Part shown: positions 38,081 through 46,804 of the stretch, piece after piece
Layout of the letters: each line of letters opens with the position of its first letter
Numbering within the stretch: position 1 is the stretch's first letter
Assembly (NCBI RefSeq): GCF_009467805.1
Contig: NZ_WIAY01000001.1
Location: 562,982-626,981, forward strand
Length of the DNA stretch: 64,000 nt
From: Stenotrophomonas nematodicola
GTDB lineage: Bacteria; Pseudomonadota; Gammaproteobacteria; Xanthomonadales; Xanthomonadaceae
Direction: 5' to 3'
Made by a program: the position numbers and the translations under genes
Notes under the pieces: model-generated
Seen by the model: the letters and a program-made list of their open reading frames with translations, nothing else
What the model was told of the DNA's origin: nothing
Databases searched by the model: none

Positions 38081-39222
38081 TGACGGTTCTCCGCCTTGGC
38101 GGCAGGTGCCGCCTTGGCCACCGTTGCCGCCTTGGTACCGATCACCTGCACGGCAGTGCCGTCGCGCAGCGCCACCTTGCCCGCAGTGACCACCTGGTCG
38201 CCCGCCTCCAGCCCCGCGCGGATTTCCACCCACGGGCCTTCGGCATAACCCAGCGTGACCGGTACACGCGTGACCTTGCCGGCCTGCACGCGGAACACCG
38301 CCGGCTCGCCGTCGTCAAGCAGCGCCAGGCGCGGAATCACCAGTGCATCGGTGCGCTGGTCGTAGTCGATGCGGATGCGGCCGAACATGCCCGGCTGCAA
38401 TCCCGCCGCGTCTTCGCCGAAGCCGCTGACCACGCGGAAGGTGCCGCTGCCGGAATCCACCACCGGCGCAATGCGGTCAACGGTGCCGGGGAAGGATTTG
38501 CCGGGCAGCGCGTCGGCCACCAGCGTCACCGGCTGGCCGGGGCGCAGGGTTGCCAGCTCGCGCTCGGGCACGTTGAGCGTGGCCTCCAGGCGCGAGTTGT
38601 CGACGATGCGGAAGATCGGCGTATTGATCTGGACGAAATTGCCGGTCTTGATCGAGCGCGAGGCGATCACCCCGGAGATCGGCGCCACCACCGTCGTGTA
38701 GGACAGCTCGAGCGCCGCCAGGCGGTATTGCGCACGGGCGTTTTCCAGATCGAACCGCAACTGGTCGACGTCGGCGGCGCTGACCATCTGCTGGCCAACC
38801 AGCTTCTGGGCGCGCTGGTAGCTGTTCTCCAGTTTGTGCATCTGCGCTTCGCTCTGGGCCACGGCCAGGCGGGCGCGGTCCGGATCCAGGCGCACCAGCG
38901 GCTGGCCAGCGCGCACCGGCTGCCCTTCTTCCACCAGCACCGCCAGCGCCACGCCGGACGTTTTGGCGACCACCTGCGATTCGGCGCGCGGCTCGAGCGC
39001 AGCGGTACCGGTATAGCTGGCAGCGACCGCTCGACGGGTTGCGGCGACCGCTTCCACCGGAACCGCCTCGACCGCCTTGGCTGCCTTGGGGTCCTTCTCG
39101 GCAGCCTGGGCCTCGGTCGAACCACCGCCGGCGCCACAGGCGCTCAGCAACAGGGAAGTGGTGATCAGCAGTGCAGCGGCGCAGGTTCCGGTGCGGCCGT
39201 GCAGAAGAGTAATTCGCGACAT
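38077..39222 (-). CDS. RND efflux adaptor (membrane fusion protein)
   Basis: A 381-residue periplasmic adaptor of the HlyD/AcrA family. It has a lipoprotein signal ending in LLSACG (Cys near residue 29), a barrel-sandwich/lipoyl segment (VVAKTSGVALAVLVEEGQPV and later VVAPISGVIASRSI), a helical hairpin between them and a beta-barrel domain. ATG 39222 (MSRITLLHG) is chosen; the frame extends upstream but without a signal-like sequence. It is the first gene of the three-gene efflux operon. No regulator is adjacent. Confidence 0.9.
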   Translation of the reverse strand: MSRITLLHGRTGTCAAALLITTSLLLSACGAGGGSTEAQAAEKDPKAAKAVEAVPVEAVAATRRAVAASYTGTAALEPRAESQVVAKTSGVALAVLVEEGQPVRAGQPLVRLDPDRARLAVAQSEAQMHKLENSYQRAQKLVGQQMVSAADVDQLRFDLENARAQYRLAALELSYTTVVAPISGVIASRSIKTGNFVQINTPIFRIVDNSRLEATLNVPERELATLRPGQPVTLVADALPGKSFPGTVDRIAPVVDSGSGTFRVVSGFGEDAAGLQPGMFGRIRIDYDQRTDALVIPRLALLDDGEPAVFRVQAGKVTRVPVTLGYAEGPWVEIRAGLEAGDQVVTAGKVALRDGTAVQVIGTKAATVAKAAPAAKAENRQ

Positions 39223-39426
39223 CGTCGTGTCCCTGGGGGATGCGTGGGCAGGTGTGGTAGCAAAGTAATGCACCACGTCACGATCACACCATATCCCAAA
39301 GGTCATGGTGACCTTGGGCCGCCCCTCGGGCACCCCGGTTTCAGCTAGATGAAAACGCAGGCTATACTCGGGCCAGTTCCGTACCCCACGCCGGAACGAC
39401 CAGACCCGTACAACGGAAAGGACATC

Positions 39427-39822
39427 ATGCGCCCGCAGCCGCTCGCCGCTTGTCTTCTGGCCGTCCTCCTGCCCCTCGGGGCCGCCGCACAGGCCGCTAC
39501 TGCTCCCGCCGTACCCGCCGTACCTGCCGCACCCGCACCGACCGCCGCGCCGGCCACGCCTGCCGCCCTCACCGGCCGCTACGACAATGGCCGCGTGCTC
39601 GCCTACACCTGCCAGGGGTGCCACGGCATCACCGGCTACAAGAACGCCTATCCCAGCTACCGGGTACCCAAGATCGGCGGCCAGACCCAGCAGTACCTCA
39701 GCCAGGCGCTGAGCGAATACCGCCAAGGCAAGCGCAGGCATCCGACGATGCAGGCGCAGTCCATGAGTTTCAGCGAACAGGAGATCGCCGATCTCGCTGT
39801 TTACCTGTCCACCGCCAAATAA
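39427..39822 (+). CDS. Secreted monohaem cytochrome c
   Basis: A 131-residue periplasmic class I cytochrome c. A signal peptide (MRPQPLAACLLAVLLPLGAAAQA) is followed by an Ala/Pro linker and one haem site CQGCHG near residue 64, with a likely distal Met in the SMSFSEQEIADLAVYL region. RBS GGAAAGGA lies just upstream of ATG 39427. It is paired with another monohaem cytochrome eight bases downstream. The family resembles one half of cytochrome c4/c553; the electron partner is unknown. Confidence 0.9.
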   Translation: MRPQPLAACLLAVLLPLGAAAQAATAPAVPAVPAAPAPTAAPATPAALTGRYDNGRVLAYTCQGCHGITGYKNAYPSYRVPKIGGQTQQYLSQALSEYRQGKRRHPTMQAQSMSFSEQEIADLAVYLSTAK

Positions 39823-39830
39823 GCACGCTC

Positions 39831-40292
39831 ATGACGAAAGCCGCGCCGTTCAAGCGTTACGCCATCGCCCTGTCCGTTGCCCTGCTGCTGGCTGCCTGTT
39901 CGCAGTCGCAGGTGGAAAACAGTGCAGATTCCGCCGCCGATCCCGGCCATGCCAGTGGTGAACACGGATCGGGCTCCTCCGCCGGCCTGCCGGCCGGTCG
40001 CATCGCCGCCGGCGAAGCACGGGCCCAGGTCAAGGGCAAGGCCACCCAGCAGAGCTGCATCGACTGCCACGGTGCCGACGGCAACCAGCCGATCGACCCG
40101 ACCTACCCGAAACTGGGTGGGCAGTACGGGGATTACCTTGCCCATGCCCTGCAGGCCTACCGCGCCGGCGACCGCCAGCACGCGTTGATGACCCCGCAGG
40201 CAGCCGACCTCAGCGACCAGGACATCGCCGACCTGGCGGCATACTTCGGCTCGCGACCCAGCCAGCTGCGGGACCTGCACGGGTTGAAGTGA
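39831..40292 (+). CDS. Monohaem cytochrome c lipoprotein
   Basis: A 153-residue cytochrome c with an N-terminal lipobox (LLLAACSQ, Cys about residue 23) followed by a Ser/Gly/His-rich linker, then the haem site CIDCHG near residue 75 and the C-terminal LSDQDIADLAAYFGSR helix. It is likely tethered to a membrane and receives or donates electrons to the soluble cytochrome encoded eight bases upstream. The two together resemble the two domains of a cytochrome c4 split into separate proteins. The tandem SMAG array follows 19 bp downstream. Confidence 0.9.
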   Translation: MTKAAPFKRYAIALSVALLLAACSQSQVENSADSAADPGHASGEHGSGSSAGLPAGRIAAGEARAQVKGKATQQSCIDCHGADGNQPIDPTYPKLGGQYGDYLAHALQAYRAGDRQHALMTPQAADLSDQDIADLAAYFGSRPSQLRDLHGLK

Positions 40293-40310
40293 CCGCGCGG
40301 CGCGACCGTT

Positions 40311-40528
40311 CGCCTGACGCAACAGCGTAGAGCCGGGTTCTACCCGGCTGCTCTTCGTTCGGGGGTCAAAGCGCCTGAAGCAACAGCGTAGAGCCGGGTT
40401 CTACCCGGCTGCTCTTCGTTCGGGGGGCAAAGCGCCTGAAGCAACAGCGTAGAGCCGGGTTCTACCCGGCTGCTCTTCGTTCGGGGGCAAAGCGCCTGAC
40501 GCAAGCCGGGTAGAACCCGGCTCTACGG
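40311..40528. repeat. Tandem array of four SMAG units, 61-bp period
   Basis: CGCCTGA recurs at 40311, 40372, 40433 and 40493. The first three copies carry GTAGAGCCGGGTTCTACCCG stem-loops on the plus strand and are nearly identical; the fourth carries the same palindrome inverted (ending CTACG at 40528). It lies between the convergent cytochrome and uup genes and holds no gene. Short frames read across it are repeat artefacts. Confidence 0.88.
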
Positions 40529-40561
40529 GGCCGTGTGTGGACGCCTGATGCGCGCGTCCGG

Positions 40562-42445
40562 TCATGCGTCCAGTTCTTCCCACCGCGCGTACGCCGCATC
40601 CAGCTCGGCCTGGACCTTGCCGAGTTTCTGGGTGTGCGCGGCCATTTCGGCGGCGCTGCGCTGGTAGAAGGCCGGGTCGTTCATCGCGGCGGTAAGACCT
40701 TCGACGTCCTTCTCCAGGGCCTCGATCTTCAACGGCAACTGTTCCAGCTCGCGCGCGTCCTTGTAGCTGAGCTTGCGCTTGGGCGCGGCCGCTTCGGCGG
40801 GGGCCGCGGCCGTCACGGCCGGCTTGGCTGCCGCCACCGGGACCGCCGCTGCGGCGGCGGCCATGCGTGCGGCCTGGCGCTGCCAGTCGCTGTAGCCGCC
40901 GACGTACTCGCCCACCACGCCGTCGCCTTCCATCACCATCGTGGACGTCACCACGTTGTCGAGGAAGTCACGGTCATGGCTGACCAGCAGCAGCGTGCCG
41001 GCGTAGTCGCCGAGCAGCTCTTCGAGCAGCTCCAGGGTTTCCACGTCCAGGTCGTTGGTCGGCTCATCCATCACCAGCAGGTTGGACGGCTGCGCGAACA
41101 GCTTGGCCAGCAGCAGGCGGTTGCGCTCGCCACCGGACAGACGGGTGATCGGCGCACGCGCGCGTTCGGGGGTGAACAGGAAATCCTGGAGGTAGGCGTG
41201 CACATGTTTGCGCTTGCCGTTGACCTCGATGAAGTCCTGGCCTTCGGCCACGTTCTCGATCGCGGTCCAGTCCTCACGCAGCACCGAGCGGTACTGGTCG
41301 AAGTAGGCGATCTGCAGGTTGGTGCCGGCGCGCACTTCGCCGCTCTGCGGCTGCAGGTCGCCCAGCAGCAGCTTGAGCAGCGTGGTCTTGCCGCTGCCGT
41401 TGGGGCCGATCAGGCCGATCCGGTCGCCACGCAGGATGACGGTGCTGAAATCCTTGACCATCGTGCGCTCGCCAAAGGCGAACGAGATGTCCTTGACGTC
41501 GATGACCTTCTTGCCGGAATTCTCCGCCTGCGCTGCTTCCATGCGGACGTTGCCGCCGAGTTCACGCCGCTGCGAGCGTTCGTTGCGCATCGCCTTGAGC
41601 CGGCGCACGCGCCCTTCGTCACGGGTCCGTCGCGCCTTGATGCCCTGGCGGATCCAGACTTCTTCCTGGGCCAGCAGCTTGTCGAAGCGCGCGTTTTCCT
41701 GCGCCTGCGCGTTGAGGCGTTCTTCGCGACGGCGTTCGTAGTTGGCCCAGTCGCCCGGCCAGCTGGTGACCTGGCCGCGGTCGATCTCGACGATGCGGGT
41801 GGCCAGTGCACGCAGGAAGCGACGGTCGTGGGTGACGAACACCACGCTGCCATTCCAGTTCTTGAGGAACATTTCCAGCCAGTCGATGGCTTCGATGTCC
41901 AGGTGGTTGGTCGGTTCGTCGAGCAGCAGCAGATCCGGCGAAGACACCAGCGCACGGCCGAGCAGCACGCGGCGCTTCATGCCACCGGACAGGCGCGCGA
42001 ACTCGGCCTCGCCATCCAGATCCAGCTTGGTCAGGGTTTCGCTGACGCGCTGGTCCAGGCCCCAGCCGTTGGCCGCGTCGATCTTTGCCTGCACATCCGA
42101 CAGCGCATCGCCGTCGAATTCGTCGGCGTGGCTGAGGTGGTGGAACTCGGCCAGCCACTGGCCCAGCTCACCCAGGCCATCGGCGACCACGTCGAACACG
42201 CTGCCGGCCGCGCCGTGCGGCACTTCCTGCTCCAGGCGGGTGATGCGCACCCCCTGCTGCACGCGGATTTCGCCGTCATCGGGCTTGTGGTCGCCGGACA
42301 GCAGCTTGAGCAGGGTCGATTTGCCGGCGCCGTTGCGGCCGATCAGGGCAATACGCTCGCCCGGCTCGATCGACAGTTCGGCTTTTTCCAGCAACAGCGG
42401 GCCGCCGACGCTGAAGTCGACGTTTTGCAGAGTAATCAGAGGCAT
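40562..42445 (-). CDS. uup: ABC-F family ATPase, Uup type
   Basis: A soluble ABC-F protein of 627 residues with two ATP-binding domains: Walker A GRNGAGKST near residue 36 and GPNGSGKTT near 349, signatures LSGGMKRRV and LSGGERNRL, and Walker B LLLDEPTNHLD and LVMDEPTNDLD. A C-terminal coiled-coil after an Ala-rich linker matches the Uup C-terminal DNA-binding domain. ABC-F proteins act on ribosomes; E. coli Uup also affects transposon excision. The start at 42445 (MPLITLQNVDFSVGG) is the family N-terminus. Confidence 0.93.
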   Translation of the reverse strand: MPLITLQNVDFSVGGPLLLEKAELSIEPGERIALIGRNGAGKSTLLKLLSGDHKPDDGEIRVQQGVRITRLEQEVPHGAAGSVFDVVADGLGELGQWLAEFHHLSHADEFDGDALSDVQAKIDAANGWGLDQRVSETLTKLDLDGEAEFARLSGGMKRRVLLGRALVSSPDLLLLDEPTNHLDIEAIDWLEMFLKNWNGSVVFVTHDRRFLRALATRIVEIDRGQVTSWPGDWANYERRREERLNAQAQENARFDKLLAQEEVWIRQGIKARRTRDEGRVRRLKAMRNERSQRRELGGNVRMEAAQAENSGKKVIDVKDISFAFGERTMVKDFSTVILRGDRIGLIGPNGSGKTTLLKLLLGDLQPQSGEVRAGTNLQIAYFDQYRSVLREDWTAIENVAEGQDFIEVNGKRKHVHAYLQDFLFTPERARAPITRLSGGERNRLLLAKLFAQPSNLLVMDEPTNDLDVETLELLEELLGDYAGTLLLVSHDRDFLDNVVTSTMVMEGDGVVGEYVGGYSDWQRQAARMAAAAAAVPVAAAKPAVTAAAPAEAAAPKRKLSYKDARELEQLPLKIEALEKDVEGLTAAMNDPAFYQRSAAEMAAHTQKLGKVQAELDAAYARWEELDA

Positions 42446-42468
42446 CCGACCATTGTACGGGCTGGCGG

Positions 42469-43383
42469 CTACCGCGTCGCTGACCCGTGCGCGAACGCCT
42501 CCGGGGGCAGTGCCAACAGGTCGCCCAACGGCGGCGGTACGCGCCTGCCCGGGTGGCGCACCACCCACAACTGACGCGACAGCGGCGGCAGCGGCGTGTC
42601 CAGGATGCGCAGCGTGCCCAACGCCACAAGATCGGCCACGGCATGGCGCGACAGGCAGGCCAGTCCCAACCCGGCGGCAGCGGCCTGCTTGATCGCCTCG
42701 GTGCTGCCCAGCTGCATCGCCCGGCCGAAGTGATGCAGGTGCGGCAGCAGGGCCTGCTCGACCGCCTCGCGCGTGCCCGAGCCGGGTTCGCGCAGCAGCC
42801 AGCGCGCTGCCGCCAGGGTCGGCAGGTCCACGTGCAAGGGCAGGTCGGCGTTGCCACCTGCCACGATCACCAGCGCGTCGCGCTGCCACGGCAGCACCTG
42901 CAGGCCGCTTTCGTGGCAGGGCCCTTCGATCACGCCGAGGTCCACGTCCAGCCGCTGCACGGCAGCGACCACCTCGGCGCTGTTGCCGATCCGCAGGTCC
43001 ACCTCCGCCTGCGGATTGGCCGCCAGCAGCGCCGCCACCCGCTGTGGCAACAGGTAATTGCCGATGGTGGTGCTGGCGCCGATCCGCAGTTGCAGGGGCA
43101 ACGGCCCGGCCGCCCCCGCCCGGCCCACGCCGGCCAGCTGCTCCAGGTCGGCGGCGGCCACCAGCAGCGCACGGGCCGGGTCCAGCAGCGCGCGGCCGTG
43201 CGCGTTGAGCACCAGGCGCCGGCCGATCCGGTCGAACAGCGGCGCCGCCAACTGCCCCTCCAGCTCATTGAGGGCCGCGCTGGTGGCCGACTGCGACAAC
43301 GCCAACTGCAGCCCGGCCGCCGCCGTGGTGCCGGCGTCGGCCACGCCGACGAAAACCTGCCATTGGCGCAGTGTCAGATGCAT
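42469..43383 (-). CDS. LysR-family transcriptional regulator
   Basis: A 304-residue LysR regulator: winged helix-turn-helix in the first 60 residues (LTLRQWQVFVGVADAG, then LSQSATSAALNELEGQL) and a two-lobed substrate-binding domain. It is divergent from a YeiH-family gene with about 100 bp between them, the classical LysR target arrangement; the E. coli counterpart pair is yeiE-yeiH. Regulation of the neighbour is inferred. The start is placed at ATG 43383 (MHLTLRQWQVF). Confidence 0.9.
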   Translation of the reverse strand: MHLTLRQWQVFVGVADAGTTAAAGLQLALSQSATSAALNELEGQLAAPLFDRIGRRLVLNAHGRALLDPARALLVAAADLEQLAGVGRAGAAGPLPLQLRIGASTTIGNYLLPQRVAALLAANPQAEVDLRIGNSAEVVAAVQRLDVDLGVIEGPCHESGLQVLPWQRDALVIVAGGNADLPLHVDLPTLAAARWLLREPGSGTREAVEQALLPHLHHFGRAMQLGSTEAIKQAAAAGLGLACLSRHAVADLVALGTLRILDTPLPPLSRQLWVVRHPGRRVPPPLGDLLALPPEAFAHGSATR

Positions 43384-43390
43384 GGGCCAA

Positions 43391-43411
43391 TTAACCCATA
43401 TAGCGGGTTGA
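43391..43411. promoter_or_regulatory. Candidate LysR binding site
   Basis: TTAACCC-ATATAGC-GGGTTGA has 7-base arms with one mismatch and a 7-base AT-containing centre. It lies 8 bp before the lysR-type start and 75 bp before the yeiH-type start, suited to control of both. Confidence 0.5.
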
Positions 43412-43485
43412 AATGACATGAATAATGCGTTTTACAGGTTCATGTGGCCGGCGCAGGCTATCACCCAGCACCCCTGGAGACTGCC

Positions 43486-44565
43486 GTGAACGCGTCCACC
43501 GCTCCCTTGCCCGCCACCACCACTGCCGCCCAGCGCTGGCGCAGCCGCGTGCCCGGCCTGCTGCTGACCGCCGCAGTGGCCGCCGCGGCGATCGGTCTGG
43601 CCACCCTGCCGTGGCTGCAGGCGCATGGCATCAGCGCGCTGACCCTGGCGATCGTGCTCGGCATCGCGCTGGGCAATACCGTGTACCCCCCTCTGTCAGC
43701 GCCGGCCGCGACCGGGGTGGGCTTTTCCAAGCAATGGCTGCTGCGCGCCGGGATCGTGCTGTACGGGCTGCGCCTGACCTTCCAGGATATCGGCCAGGTC
43801 GGCGTGGCCGGGGTGCTGGTCGATGCGCTGGTGCTGACCAGCACCTTCGCGCTGGCCTGGTTGGCCGGTACCCGCTGGTTCGGCATTGACCGGGGTACTG
43901 CACTGCTGATCGGCGCGGGCAGCTCGATCTGCGGCGCAGCCGCAGTGATGGCCGCCGAACCGGTGGTGCGCGGGCGAGCGGAGCAGGTCACCGTCGCGGT
44001 ATCGACCGTGGTGGTGTTTGGCACCGCGGGCATGTTCCTGTACCCGGCGCTGTACCAGCTCAACCTGGCCCATGCCTGGGTGCCGATGAGCGAAACGCTG
44101 TACGGCGTGTTCACCGGTTCGACCGTGCATGAGGTGGCCCAGGTGGTCGCCGCCGGGCGCGCGGTCAGCGAGGGAGCCGCGGACACGGCGGTCATTGCCA
44201 AGATGATGCGGGTGATGATGCTGGCCCCGTTCCTTGTCGCGCTGTCGCTGCTGCTGGCCCGCAGGCAGGGCGTCCGACCGGGCGCGGCACCGGCGAAGAT
44301 CGTGGTGCCGTGGTTTGCCTTCGGCTTCGTCGCGGTGGCCGGGCTCAACTCGCTGCAGCTGCTGCCGGCCGGGCTGGTGGCGCTGGCCATCCAGGTGGAC
44401 ACCGTCCTGCTGGCGATGGCGATGGCCGCGCTGGGCCTGACCACCCATGTGTCGGCCCTGCGTCAGGCCGGCATGAAACCGCTGCTGCTCGCCCTGCTGC
44501 TGTTTGCCTGGCTGCTGGCCGGCGGGCTGGGCATCAACCTGGGCGTGCACGCACTGCTGGGGTGA
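43486..44565 (+). CDS. YeiH family (UPF0324) putative inner-membrane transporter
   Basis: A 359-residue protein with about ten membrane segments. Conserved family elements are GVGFSKQWLLRAGIVLYGLRL, GSSICGAAAVMA and FTGSTVHEVAQVVAAG. Homologues are near sulfite or sulfonate regulators, and E. coli YeiE responds to sulfite, so a role in sulfur metabolism is possible but unproven. GTG 43486 is the start because GGAG lies 7 bp upstream; GTG 43444 would add 14 residues. It is divergent from the LysR-type gene. Confidence 0.85.
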   Translation: MNASTAPLPATTTAAQRWRSRVPGLLLTAAVAAAAIGLATLPWLQAHGISALTLAIVLGIALGNTVYPPLSAPAATGVGFSKQWLLRAGIVLYGLRLTFQDIGQVGVAGVLVDALVLTSTFALAWLAGTRWFGIDRGTALLIGAGSSICGAAAVMAAEPVVRGRAEQVTVAVSTVVVFGTAGMFLYPALYQLNLAHAWVPMSETLYGVFTGSTVHEVAQVVAAGRAVSEGAADTAVIAKMMRVMMLAPFLVALSLLLARRQGVRPGAAPAKIVVPWFAFGFVAVAGLNSLQLLPAGLVALAIQVDTVLLAMAMAALGLTTHVSALRQAGMKPLLLALLLFAWLLAGGLGINLGVHALLG

Positions 44566-44753
44566 GCACCGTCCCCATGCCCTCTGCGCAGATGGACCGT
44601 GAACGCATTGCCGTTGTTGATCGTCGCCGCCTGCTGTCCCGTACCGCCGGGTGCCGGACCGCTACGGTGCACGGGAGGAGGCCGGGGAGGGACTGCGGGC
44701 GCACGATCCGGCCTCAAGCCTGCCGGCACACGCCCGGTGGCTGGCGCAACGGG

Positions 44754-44759
44754 TAGAAT
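44754..44759 (+). promoter_or_regulatory. Candidate -10 box of dbpA
   Basis: TAGAAT ends five bases before the dbpA ATG at 44765, so a transcript from it would start at or near the start codon. No convincing -35 was found. The arrangement mirrors that of moeB. Confidence 0.35.
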
Positions 44760-44764
44760 GTGCC

Positions 44765-46141
44765 ATGAATGAATTCTCCGAACTGCCCCTGTCGGCCTCG
44801 CTGGCGGCGGGCATCGACGCGCTGGGCTATACCCGCCTGACCCCCGTGCAGGCGCAGAGCCTGCCGGCCATCCTCGACCGTCGTGACGTAATCGCCCAGG
44901 CGCCCACCGGCAGCGGCAAGACTGCCGCCTTCGGCCTTGGCCTGCTGCAGGCACTGGACCCGGCCGTGATCCGCGCACAGGCGCTGGTGCTGTGCCCGAC
45001 CCGCGAGCTCGCCGACCAGGTCGGCAAGCAGATCCGCAAGCTGGCCACCGGCATTCCCAATCTCAAGCTGGTGGTGCTGACCGGCGGCATGCCGCTGGGC
45101 CCGCAGCTGGCCTCGCTGGAGGCCCACGATCCACATGTGGTGGTGGGCACGCCGGGCCGCATCCAGGAACTGGGGCGCAAGCGCGCCCTGCATCTGGGCG
45201 GAGTCAAGACGCTGGTGCTGGACGAAGCCGACCGCATGCTCGACATGGGCTTCGAGGAGCCCATCCGCGAGATCGCCGGGCGCACCAGCAAGGATCGCCA
45301 GACGCTGCTGTTCTCGGCCACCTTCCCCGACGAGATCCGCGAGATCGCCCGTGTGCTGCTGCGTGACCCGGTCGAAGTGACCGTGGAAGGCGCCGACCAT
45401 GCGCCCGCGATCCGCCACCTGTTCTGCGAGACCGAGCTGGCGATGAAGCAGAAGGCGCTGGCGGGCCTGCTGCTCAAGTACACGCCCGAGTCGACGGTGG
45501 TGTTCTGCAATACCCGGCGCGACGTCGACGAGGTGGCGCTGTCGCTGCAGCAGTTCGGGTTCTCCGCCCTGCCCCTTCACGGCGAGATGGAACAGCGCGA
45601 CCGCGATGAAGTGCTGGTGCGCTTCGCCAACCGCAGCTGCAACGTACTGGTGGCCAGCGACGTGGCCGCGCGCGGACTGGACGTGCAGGACTTGGCGGCG
45701 GTGATCAACTACGAGCTGCCGACCGATATCGAGACCTACGAACACCGCGTCGGCCGCACCGGTCGTGCCGGTGCCACCGGCCTGGCGATCAGCCTGGTCA
45801 CCGGCCGCGAGCGCAACCGCGCCGACGCGCTGGAAGCGGCACAGGGCGCGCCGCTGGACTGGCAGAAAACCCCGCTGGCGACCGCGCGTCCGGCCGTACT
45901 GCCGCAGGCGGCAATGGAGACGCTGCGGATCGACGGCGGCAAGACCGACAAGCTGCGCCCCGGCGACATCCTCGGCGCGCTGACCGGCGAGGCCGGGCTG
46001 TCCGCCAAGGTGATCGGCAAGATCGACATCTACGCGACGCGGTCGTACGTGGCCATCGCGCGCGAGCACGTCGGCCGTGCGATCGCACGGCTGGAAGCGG
46101 GCAAAATCAAGGGCCGTCGCTTCCGCGTGCGGAAGATGTAA
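44765..46141 (+). CDS. dbpA: ATP-dependent RNA helicase DbpA
   Basis: A DEAD-box helicase that acts in late 50S assembly by binding hairpin 92 of 23S rRNA. All core motifs are present in 458 residues: APTGSGKT (about 46), LDEADRML, SATFPD, HRVGRTGRAG. A C-terminal DbpA RNA-binding domain starts near residue 385 (RIDGGKTDKLRPGDILGAL). ATG 44765 is chosen for the family-like MNEFSELPLS. It converges on apt with a 24-bp gap and no visible terminator. Confidence 0.96.
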   Translation: MNEFSELPLSASLAAGIDALGYTRLTPVQAQSLPAILDRRDVIAQAPTGSGKTAAFGLGLLQALDPAVIRAQALVLCPTRELADQVGKQIRKLATGIPNLKLVVLTGGMPLGPQLASLEAHDPHVVVGTPGRIQELGRKRALHLGGVKTLVLDEADRMLDMGFEEPIREIAGRTSKDRQTLLFSATFPDEIREIARVLLRDPVEVTVEGADHAPAIRHLFCETELAMKQKALAGLLLKYTPESTVVFCNTRRDVDEVALSLQQFGFSALPLHGEMEQRDRDEVLVRFANRSCNVLVASDVAARGLDVQDLAAVINYELPTDIETYEHRVGRTGRAGATGLAISLVTGRERNRADALEAAQGAPLDWQKTPLATARPAVLPQAAMETLRIDGGKTDKLRPGDILGALTGEAGLSAKVIGKIDIYATRSYVAIAREHVGRAIARLEAGKIKGRRFRVRKM

Positions 46142-46165
46142 GGGAGCGGCCGCCGCGGGACGGGG

Positions 46166-46702
46166 TCAGTAGACCAGGTTGGCCAGCAGCGGCACGTTGC
46201 TGGTCCAACGCTCGCGGCCGCCGAGTCCGGCCAGTTCGACCAGCACCGCTGCACCGACCACCTCGACCTGCAACTGCTGCGCGAGCGACAACGCCGCCAG
46301 CAGCGTGCCTCCCGTGGCAAGCACGTCGTCGACCACCAGCACCCGCGCACCGGCCGGCAGCGCGTCGGCATGCACCTCGATGCTGTCGGTGCGGTATTCC
46401 AGCGTGTAGTCCTGTTTCAACGTCCGGCCGGGCAGCTTGCCCGGCTTGCGCACCGGCACGAAGCCCACGCCCAGCACCCGCGCCATCGCCGCGCCCAGGA
46501 TGAAACCACGTGATTCGATGCCCATCACCGCCGCCAGGCGCGCGTCGCGCCAGGGGGCGACCATTGCATCGACGGCCGCAGCGAAATCCTCGCCGTTGGC
46601 CAGCAGCGGCATGATGTCCTTGAACAGGATGCCGGGCTTGGGGAAATCGGCGATATCGCGCAGGCGGCCGGCCCAGGCGGGCGTGGTGGGAGAATCGGTC
46701 AT
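46166..46702 (-). CDS. apt: Adenine phosphoribosyltransferase
   Basis: Salvages adenine to AMP using PRPP. The 178-residue protein has the PRPP-binding motif [13 protein letters not shown] near residue 126 and the family FKDIMPLL near residue 27, with ESRGFI as the catalytic-loop region. It has normal length and no oddities. Confidence 0.96.
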   Translation of the reverse strand: MTDSPTTPAWAGRLRDIADFPKPGILFKDIMPLLANGEDFAAAVDAMVAPWRDARLAAVMGIESRGFILGAAMARVLGVGFVPVRKPGKLPGRTLKQDYTLEYRTDSIEVHADALPAGARVLVVDDVLATGGTLLAALSLAQQLQVEVVGAAVLVELAGLGGRERWTSNVPLLANLVY

Positions 46703-46804
46703 GGGGATCGGGTAAAGCAGGTGGGCGGCATAGGGTAACCCGACCCGCCCACCGGGCCGCTCACCTGCCTCCGCCGCCGGTGGGACCCAGCGTTGCAGGG
46801 GGCG

